Source of the DNA: Verrucomicrobiota bacterium
GTDB lineage: Bacteria; Verrucomicrobiota; Verrucomicrobiia; Limisphaerales; JACRJZ01
NCBI GenBank assembly: GCA_022711695.1
Contig: JAKLEJ010000073.1
Span: 1-11,224, forward strand
Length of the DNA stretch: 11,224 nt
Direction of reading: 5' to 3'
This document shows, one piece after another, positions 6,626-11,224 of the stretch (positions are counted from its first letter, which is position 1; the number at the start of each line of letters is the position of its first letter). The notes beneath the pieces were generated by a model that saw nothing but the letters and a program-made list of their open reading frames with translations, was not told the origin of the DNA and ran no database searches. The translations under genes were made by a program, and so were the position numbers.

Positions 6626-8665
6626 TCAATTCGCGGCCAGCGGCAGCGACAGCCGGACCACGCTCGATTCCTCCACGGCCGAGGGGCGGATTTCGAGGCG
6701 TCCGCCGTGGGTTTCCAGGATGCGCTGGCACACCGTCAACCCCAGGCCCACTCCCACATTGCGGGTGGTGAAGAACGCCTCGGGGACCTTTTTGGCCGTT
6801 TCCGCGGTGAACCCCTTGCCGCTGTCCTGGACGTCGATGTGCACCCAGGTGGTTCCCCCGGCGTCCGTGTCCACCCGCGGGCGCACCCGCACCTCCGGCT
6901 TCTCCGGATTGGCTTGAAGCGCGTTCAGGATCACCTCGGCCAGGGCTTCCTTCAAGGCCACCCGGTCCCCGGAGAGCGTGATGGCTTTGGGTGTCTTCTC
7001 GATCACCGAGGTCTTCGACTTGACCGGATGATGTTGCTGGGCTTCCTGGAACGCTTCCTCGATCAGCGGCTGCAGCGGGATCGAGTCGGTCAGTTCCACC
7101 TTGTCCTTCGAGAGGAACCGCATCTGGTTGACCAGCCGCAGAATCCGTTTCACGCCCTCGCCCAGGGCTTGCTCCAGCGAAGCCCGGAAGGCTGGGCTGT
7201 CGTACTTTTCGTTCAGCAACTGCTGATGGATCGAGATGGGCACCACCGCGTTGCGAATCTCGTGCGCCAGCCGCTCGGCGATCACCTTCAGCAGCCGCAG
7301 CCGCGAGGCCTCCATCTCCAGCTTTTGCAGTTGTTCGCTCTGGGTCAGGTCCTCCGCCACCAGCAGCACCGAGGCCGGAGACACCGAGTCCTGCTTTTGA
7401 AACGGCAGGATGCTCACGCTATAGACGCACTCGGGCCGGTCCGCCGGGTTGAACTTGAACGGGGCCACGCCCGCCCCGCTCTTGAAGGACTGGTAAATGC
7501 GGCTGCCCAGGGAGTGCGGCAGATCGCTGAAGTGCAGCTCCCCGGCCCGCTGCGAGGCCTGCCCGAAGAGCAGCCGCCCCTTCTTGTTCACGTGCAGGAT
7601 GGCCAGGTCGCGGTTGACGACCACGCAGGCGCTGCTCAGTTGCTGGAGGATGTCGCTGACGATTTCGTGGTTGGCGGCCAGTTGCTCGTGCAGCCAGATG
7701 TTCTTGATGGCCAGCCCCAGCTCCTCCAGCAGATGGAAGATCAGCTCCAATTCGTCGTTCGAGATGGCCTCCCCGGTCACCCGTCCGTCGAACACTGCCA
7801 CGCCCAGCAACGACTCCCGATCCACCACCGGGATGGCCACCTCCACCCCCAGCACCTGGAACTCCTTGAGCATCTCCGCGTCCTCCATCGCCTCCACCGA
7901 TTCGCGCTGCAGAATCCGGCCCGTGCGGAAGACATAACCGCCCACCCCGCTTTCGAACGAGAGCTGGAAATGATCCAGCAACCCCGGCGGCAGGCCCAGG
8001 GCGCAGGCGCTCCGCAGCCGCTGGCGGTCGTCGGCCACAGGCAGCCCCCCGATCACCATCGCCGGTTGCCGCAAGAACAACGCCGCCCGGTTCACCCCCA
8101 GAATCTCCCGCAAGAACAGCAGGAACTGCCGCAGCAAGGCCTCCGCGCACAGCGAATGGGTCATGATGGACGAGAAATCCTTCAGCGCCTTGAGGGTGGC
8201 GTGGTGGCTGCCTGCCGACGGACTCGAGGGGGTCGCCGCCGCCGGGGCCGGAAGCCGGGGCGCGGCGCGGCGCGGCGCCGCGGGGCGGGGCAGGGGTTGC
8301 GCGGTCGGGGCCGGGCTGAGTCGCTCCAGGACCGTGGCCAGGATCCGCGCGCGGACCGGCTTGCGCAGCACATGGGCGACTCCGTGGGCGTAGGCTTCCT
8401 CCTCCAGGTCCCAGGGTTGCTGGCCGGCATAGACGATCACCGGGCAGCCCGGGGCCTCGCGATGGAGCTTCTCGATGTCCCACAGCGCGCGCACCTCGGC
8501 CGACTCCGCGTCCAGGATGCAGACATCGATCATGGAATGGCTGAAGAGGGGGGCGGCCTCGCTAAAGTCGGTCCGGTGAACGACCTGGAACCGGCTTGCA
8601 TCGACGCTGCTGCGAACCGCCTCGACCAGGTCGGGGTGTTGTCCGAGCACCAACAGCGTCTTCAT
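6626..8665 (-). CDS. Pseudo-receiver-GAF-PAS sensor histidine kinase
   Basis: Soluble 679-residue kinase. The ATG at 8665 is chosen because the receiver-like fold begins there (MKTLLVLGQHPD); the frame stays open 72 codons further upstream, but that extension is Arg/Ala/Pro-rich and crosses the GC-only tract. The N-terminal receiver (1-115) keeps D52 and K102 but has G8/Q9 in place of the acidic pair and A80 at the conserved Thr/Ser, so it is probably not a normal phospho-acceptor. An Ala/Pro/Arg linker (118-150) follows, then a GAF domain (about 165-325), a PAS domain (about 335-445), and a kinase with H-box RLAHEIRNAVVP (H468), N-box N581, G1 DSGKGF (D614), FFTT and GVGLGL (638-643), all intact. 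No membrane segment. It is probably a cytosolic NtrB-like kinase feeding the adjacent signalling genes; its signal and partner are unknown. Confidence 0.9.
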   Translation of the reverse strand: MKTLLVLGQHPDLVEAVRSSVDASRFQVVHRTDFSEAAPLFSHSMIDVCILDAESAEVRALWDIEKLHREAPGCPVIVYAGQQPWDLEEEAYAHGVAHVLRKPVRARILATVLERLSPAPTAQPLPRPAAPRRAAPRLPAPAAATPSSPSAGSHHATLKALKDFSSIMTHSLCAEALLRQFLLFLREILGVNRAALFLRQPAMVIGGLPVADDRQRLRSACALGLPPGLLDHFQLSFESGVGGYVFRTGRILQRESVEAMEDAEMLKEFQVLGVEVAIPVVDRESLLGVAVFDGRVTGEAISNDELELIFHLLEELGLAIKNIWLHEQLAANHEIVSDILQQLSSACVVVNRDLAILHVNKKGRLLFGQASQRAGELHFSDLPHSLGSRIYQSFKSGAGVAPFKFNPADRPECVYSVSILPFQKQDSVSPASVLLVAEDLTQSEQLQKLEMEASRLRLLKVIAERLAHEIRNAVVPISIHQQLLNEKYDSPAFRASLEQALGEGVKRILRLVNQMRFLSKDKVELTDSIPLQPLIEEAFQEAQQHHPVKSKTSVIEKTPKAITLSGDRVALKEALAEVILNALQANPEKPEVRVRPRVDTDAGGTTWVHIDVQDSGKGFTAETAKKVPEAFFTTRNVGVGLGLTVCQRILETHGGRLEIRPSAVEESSVVRLSLPLAAN

Positions 8666-8687
8666 GGTTTTGTCGGCCCAGCCGGTT

Positions 8688-8715
8688 CTGATTGCAGCAC
8701 TTGCCCGCCGGTCAA
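8688..8715 (-). promoter_or_regulatory. Weak candidate promoter for the minus-strand kinase
   Basis: On the minus strand TTGACC (8710-8715) is followed after 16 bases by AATCAG (8688-8693). The -35 is good but the -10 is poor, and the leader would be only about 15 bases, so this is a low-confidence call. Confidence 0.25.
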
Positions 8716-8775
8716 GGTCGGCCAAGTTTCGGAAACAGTAATCGAGCCGGCCCCGCCTTGGCAACAACAAGATGA

Positions 8776-8815
8776 GCGGCGCGCGCGGCGCGCGCGGCGC
8801 GGGTTTTCCGCGCCG
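8776..8815. repeat. G/C-only tract with 9-bp tandem repeat and hairpin
   Basis: Bases 8776-8803 contain only G and C. Within them GGCGCGCGC occurs in tandem at 8778 and 8787 and partly at 8796. CGGCGCGG (8795-8802) pairs perfectly with CCGCGCCG (8808-8815) around a GTTTT loop. The tract lies between the divergent kinase and rpsT genes; it could form a strong hairpin or Z-DNA, or act as a boundary between the two transcription units. Confidence 0.6.
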
Positions 8816-8888
8816 GGCCCGGCGCCACCGGGCCGCGCCGACGGCCCGGCGCGGCGCAGCCCCCCGACATTTTTCGGGCATCGCGCCG

Positions 8889-8916
8889 TTGACAAGCGCG
8901 GTTTTCCCGCTAGTTT
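8889..8916 (+). promoter_or_regulatory. rpsT promoter
   Basis: A consensus -35 TTGACA (8889-8894) is followed after 16 bases by TAGTTT (8911-8916). Transcription would start near 8923, giving a leader of about 30 bases that contains the palindrome GATTAATC (8936-8943). The consensus -35 and its position upstream of a ribosomal gene support the call. Confidence 0.6.
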
Positions 8917-8922
8917 TCCCGC
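8901..8922 (+). repeat. Perfect 10-bp direct repeat over the rpsT promoter
   Basis: GTTTTCCCGC occurs at 8901-8910 and again at 8913-8922, a 12-base period, covering the spacer, the -10 element and the probable transcription start of rpsT. It could be a regulator binding site. Confidence 0.55.
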
Positions 8923-8953
8923 CCTGAATTTGAGCGATTAATCAAAGCACACT

Positions 8954-9217
8954 ATGCCGAACACGAAATCCGCCGAACGCCGGGCCCGCAGCAGCGCCCG
9001 CAAGCACGAACACAACCGGTCCATCTCCCGGCGCCTGAAGACCCTGGAATCCAATTACCGCGAAGCGCTGGCGGCGGGCAAGAAGGACGAGGCGGCCGCC
9101 GCCTTGCGGCAGGTGCATTCGGCCTTCGACAAGGCCGCCAAGAGCGGGGTGGTCCACAAGGCCACCGCCAGCCGCAAAAAGTCGCGTCTGGCCGCCGGGC
9201 TGAATCGCGCCAAGTAA
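8954..9217 (+). CDS. rpsT: 30S ribosomal protein S20
   Basis: S20, a small basic protein that binds 16S rRNA early in 30S assembly. At 87 residues it has the family's usual length. The N-terminus MPNTKSAERRARSSARKH and the C-terminal block HKATASRKKSRLAAGLNRAK are typical of S20. The ATG has no Shine-Dalgarno before it. It has its own promoter candidate upstream and a terminator-like hairpin right after the stop, so it is probably monocistronic although it sits next to the str operon. Confidence 0.95.
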   Translation: MPNTKSAERRARSSARKHEHNRSISRRLKTLESNYREALAAGKKDEAAAALRQVHSAFDKAAKSGVVHKATASRKKSRLAAGLNRAK

Positions 9218-9218
9218 C

Positions 9219-9265
9219 CCTCCGGCCTGCCTTGGGGGGCGTCTCCCGCGCCGGAGGCGCCTTTT
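9219..9265 (+). terminator. Probable rpsT terminator
   Basis: CCTCCGGC (9219-9226) pairs perfectly with GCCGGAGG (9250-9257) around a 23-base loop, starting two bases after the rpsT stop. A short TTTT (9262-9265) follows. The long loop and short T-run make it weaker than the terminator after rpsG. Confidence 0.5.
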
Positions 9266-9347
9266 CGCTTGAGTGGATGGACGGCCGCGCGCGGGCCCGT
9301 GGGAAAAGGGCGCCCGGCGCCTCCCGGCCCCCCGCCCGCAGCGCCCC

Positions 9348-9395
9348 AAAAAAAAGGGAAAAACTTGTTGCGCCGCAGAGTCTCTTTGGTATAGT
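9348..9395 (+). promoter_or_regulatory. rpsL: rpsL (str operon) promoter with A-tract UP-like element
   Basis: The -10 TATAGT (9390-9395) is close to consensus. The -35 is either TTGTTG (9365-9370, 19-base spacer) or TTGCGC (9368-9373, 16-base spacer). Runs of eight and five A (9348-9355, 9359-9363) sit immediately upstream, where an UP element would bind the polymerase alpha subunit. Transcription would begin near 9402, about 50 bases before rpsL. Confidence 0.65.
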
Positions 9396-9399
9396 CCGC

Positions 9400-9427
9400 C
9401 CTCCCTTTTTCCCGGGGTTTCGGGAGG
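9400..9427 (+). promoter_or_regulatory. 5'-leader inverted repeat before rpsL
   Basis: CCTCCC (9400-9405) pairs with GGGAGG (9422-9427). The right arm contains a GGAGG that lies 24 bases from the rpsL ATG, too far to act as a normal Shine-Dalgarno. The predicted transcription start falls inside the left arm, so it is uncertain whether the full stem exists in the mRNA. Confidence 0.3.
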
Positions 9428-9451
9428 AAGCCGAGAAACGATTTTATTGCA

Positions 9452-9868
9452 ATGCCGACCATTAACCAACTCGTCCGCAAAGGACGCCGGAAGTTGAACT
9501 ACAAGTCCAAGGCGCCTGCCTTGCAGGGCTCGCCGTTTCGGCGGGGTGTGTGCATCCAGGTGATGACGCGCACGCCCAAGAAGCCCAACTCGGCAATGCG
9601 CAAGGTGGCCAAGGTCCGTCTCACCAACGGCCACGAGGTCATCGCCTACATTCCGGACGAGGGCCACAACCTGCAGGAGCACTCCATCGTGCTGCTGCGG
9701 GGCGGCCGCGTGAAGGATCTGCCGGGTGTCCGCTATCACGTCGTGCGCGGCACCCTGGATGCGGCGGGCGTCGAAAAGCGCCGCGTAAGCCGCTCCAAGT
9801 ACGGAGTCAAGCGTCCAAAGGAAGGCGCCAAACCCGCGGCCGCAGCCGCACCCGCCCCGGCGGCTTGA
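9452..9868 (+). CDS. rpsL: 30S ribosomal protein S12
   Basis: S12 of the 30S decoding centre, 138 residues. MPTINQLVRKGRRK, TPKKPNSAMRKVAKVRL, EGHNLQEHS and RGGRVKDLPGVRYH are hallmark blocks. K43 and K88, the main sites of streptomycin-resistance substitutions, are wild type, and D89 (target of methylthiolation in other bacteria) is present. The protein continues beyond the usual RSKYGVKRPK end with a tail EGAKPAAAAAPAPAA (124-138), low complexity and probably disordered. The ATG has no Shine-Dalgarno. It is first in the str operon, with rpsG only 22 bases downstream. Confidence 0.97.
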   Translation: MPTINQLVRKGRRKLNYKSKAPALQGSPFRRGVCIQVMTRTPKKPNSAMRKVAKVRLTNGHEVIAYIPDEGHNLQEHSIVLLRGGRVKDLPGVRYHVVRGTLDAAGVEKRRVSRSKYGVKRPKEGAKPAAAAAPAPAA

Positions 9869-9890
9869 GTTCTCTTTTCCCATTGATCAT

Positions 9891-10364
9891 ATGTCTCGTC
9901 GTCGAAGAGCAGTGAAACGGCCCCTGGCCGAAGACCCGAAGTACCATAGCCCCCTGGTGACCCGGCTGGTGAACACCGTGATGCACTGGGGCCAGAAGAG
10001 CACCGCCCAGCGCATCGTTTACGGCGCGTTCGAGGAGATCGTCCAGAAGCTCCCCGGCGCCAGCCCCATGGAAGTCCTCCAGCGGGCCGTGGACAACGCC
10101 AAGCCGCGCATCGAAACCAAGGCCCGCCGCGTCGGCGGGGCCACCTACCAGGTTCCCCTCGAGGTCCCGGTGGACCGCCAGCTTGGCCTGGCCGTCCGGT
10201 GGATCGTGGATTTCGCCGATGCCCGCAAGGGCCAGCCCATGCAGCAGGCGCTGGCGGCCGAGATCATGGAAGCGTACCAGGGGCAGGGCAACGCCGTGCG
10301 CAAGCGGGATGAAGTGCACAAGATGGCCCAGGCAAACAAGGCCTTCGCGCACTTCCGCTGGTAG
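9891..10364 (+). CDS. rpsG: 30S ribosomal protein S7
   Basis: S7, primary 16S rRNA binder that nucleates the 30S head. Its 157 residues match the family's short form (about 156). Recognisable blocks are MSRRRRAVKRPLAEDPKY, TRLVNTVMHWGQKSTAQ, ARRVGGATYQVP and the C-terminal HKMAQANKAFAHFRW. The ATG lacks a Shine-Dalgarno. The gap to rpsL is 22 bases, apparently too short for an E. coli-type S7 repressor site between rpsL and rpsG, so feedback regulation, if any, would differ. A strong terminator follows it. Confidence 0.97.
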   Translation: MSRRRRAVKRPLAEDPKYHSPLVTRLVNTVMHWGQKSTAQRIVYGAFEEIVQKLPGASPMEVLQRAVDNAKPRIETKARRVGGATYQVPLEVPVDRQLGLAVRWIVDFADARKGQPMQQALAAEIMEAYQGQGNAVRKRDEVHKMAQANKAFAHFRW

Positions 10365-10381
10365 AACAATCCTCGACTTCG

Positions 10382-10417
10382 CGCCCCGTGGCCGATCGGA
10401 CATCGGGGCGTTTTTAT
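10382..10417 (+). terminator. Rho-independent terminator between rpsG and fusA
   Basis: CGCCCCG (10382-10388) pairs perfectly with CGGGGCG (10404-10410), closed by a 15-base loop that itself contains CCGATCGG, and is followed directly by TTTTTATT. It starts 17 bases after the rpsG stop and ends just before the possible fusA start, so it should end or attenuate the rpsL-rpsG transcript. Confidence 0.8.
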
Positions 10418-10423
10418 TGATTT

Positions 10424-11224
10424 GTGTCAGTTGGCAGCAAACAACCCAAGGCCGCCGAGCCGGGCGGGGTGAATTCCCCCGCGCGCCAGTACACTCTCGA
10501 GTGCACGCGCAACATCGGCATCGCGGCGCACATCGACGCGGGCAAGACCACTTGCACCGAGCGCATCCTTTTCTACACCGGCCTCATCCACAAGATGGGC
10601 GATGTGGACGATGGCAACACCACCACCGACTGGATGGAGCAGGAGCGCGAGCGCGGCATCACCATCACCTCCGCCGCCACCACCTGCTATTGGACCCAGA
10701 AGCCCGAGGCCGGACTGCACAAGAGCTTCCAGGGCGTCCCGCACCGCATCAACATCATTGACACCCCCGGCCATGTCGATTTCACCGCCGAGGTCGAGCG
10801 CTCCATGCGCGTGCTCGACGGCGCGGTGGCGGTCTTCTGCGCGGTAGCCGGCGTTCAGCCCCAGTCCGAGACCGTCTGGCGCCAGGCCACCAAGTACGGC
10901 GTGCCCCGCGTCGCCTTCGTCAACAAGATGGACCGCACCGGGGCTAATTTCGAGAACGCCGTCTCGGACATGCGCCGCAAGCTGGGCGCCTATGCCTACC
11001 CCGTCGTCCTGCCCATCGGCAAGGAGGAGGATTTCCGCGGCGTCATCGACGTCATCAACCAGAAGGCGCTGATCTGGGATCCGGCCGACGAGGCCGGCCT
11101 CAACTACGCCGTCGCCGAGATCCCGGAGGAGCTCCGCGAGGCCGCCCAGATGGCCCTGGCCGAACTGGTGGACGCGGTCTCGAACAAGGACGATCTCGTG
11201 GCCGAGCTGGTCATCGAGGACAAG
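10424..11224 (+). CDS. fusA: Elongation factor G (3' end missing)
   Basis: N-terminal GTPase part of EF-G, the ribosomal translocase; 267 codons before the window ends in frame. Numbered from GTG 10424: P-loop AHIDAGKTT (35-43), switch I RGITIT (77-82), G3 DTPGHVD (113-119), G4 NKMD (167-170). SMRVLDGAVAVF and QPQSETVWRQATKYGVPR are standard EF-G text. Between switch I and G3 an extra stretch of about 14 residues (91-107, with KPEAGLHKSFQGV) is present relative to E. coli or Thermus. The start is uncertain: GTG 10424 is the longest frame (TGA at 10418), while GTG 10469 gives an N-terminus closer to the usual length. There is no ATG and neither has a well-spaced Shine-Dalgarno (GGGCGGGG directly abuts GTG 10469). 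It follows rpsG as in str operons but behind a terminator. Confidence 0.93.
   Translation, partial: MSVGSKQPKAAEPGGVNSPARQYTLECTRNIGIAAHIDAGKTTCTERILFYTGLIHKMGDVDDGNTTTDWMEQERERGITITSAATTCYWTQKPEAGLHKSFQGVPHRINIIDTPGHVDFTAEVERSMRVLDGAVAVFCAVAGVQPQSETVWRQATKYGVPRVAFVNKMDRTGANFENAVSDMRRKLGAYAYPVVLPIGKEEDFRGVIDVINQKALIWDPADEAGLNYAVAEIPEELREAAQMALAELVDAVSNKDDLVAELVIEDK

Noticed and set aside
8863..8878. CCCGA/TCGGG hairpin with a short T-rich loop upstream of rpsT
   Set aside because: Only a 5-bp stem, and the T's are in the loop rather than after it.
8666..8881. 72-codon N-terminal extension of the minus-strand kinase
   Set aside because: Arg/Ala/Pro-rich, crosses the GC-only tract and hairpin, and the receiver fold starts cleanly at the ATG at 8665.
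6707..8941. 744-codon plus-strand frame opposite the GAF-PAS kinase
   Set aside because: Shadow of the minus-strand gene; repetitive HLQ/LVQ-rich text with no recognisable fold.
9232..9465. 77-codon frame between rpsT and rpsL
   Set aside because: Arg/Pro/Lys-rich low-complexity text that crosses the rpsL promoter and overlaps the rpsL start.

Overview
The window (11,224 bases, GC-rich) looks like chromosomal DNA of a GC-rich bacterium, most likely of the Verrucomicrobiota or a neighbouring PVC lineage. That placement is an inference from remembered resemblance of S12 (Ala/Pro tail), EF-G (insertion before the G3 box) and the methyltransferase to verrucomicrobial proteins; no search was run. 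Shine-Dalgarno sequences are absent before nearly every gene, the exception being the hybrid kinase at 996.

Left two thirds (2-8665): a dense signalling locus. It opens with the 3' part of a SAM-dependent methyltransferase that resembles PhcB, the enzyme family that makes 3-hydroxy fatty acid methyl ester quorum signals in Ralstonia. An 11-base overlap leads into a large hybrid sensor kinase with six membrane segments (kinase-receiver-second kinase), followed 21 bases later by a receiver-kinase protein whose ATPase lobe looks degenerate. After a 338-base gap with a candidate promoter, a perfect hairpin and a 10-bp-phased repeat comes a second receiver-kinase protein. A fifth signalling gene, convergent with it on the minus strand, encodes a pseudo-receiver-GAF-PAS-kinase. 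The gene order methyltransferase / membrane sensor kinase / two receiver-kinase proteins parallels the phcB-phcS-phcR-phcQ system, and I read it as a cell-density (quorum-sensing-like) signalling module. None of the proteins carries a DNA-binding domain, so the final output lies outside the window.

Right third (8666-11224): translation genes on the plus strand. rpsT (S20) is followed by a terminator-like hairpin. Then come a strong candidate promoter with an A-tract, rpsL (S12), rpsG (S7), a clear Rho-independent terminator, and the 5' part of fusA (EF-G), which runs off the window. This is a str operon with rpsT placed just upstream and a terminator between rpsG and fusA. The divergent region between the minus-strand kinase and rpsT holds a 28-base G/C-only tract and a perfect 10-bp direct repeat across the rpsT promoter.

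No tRNA, rRNA, CRISPR array, insertion sequence or phage gene was seen.
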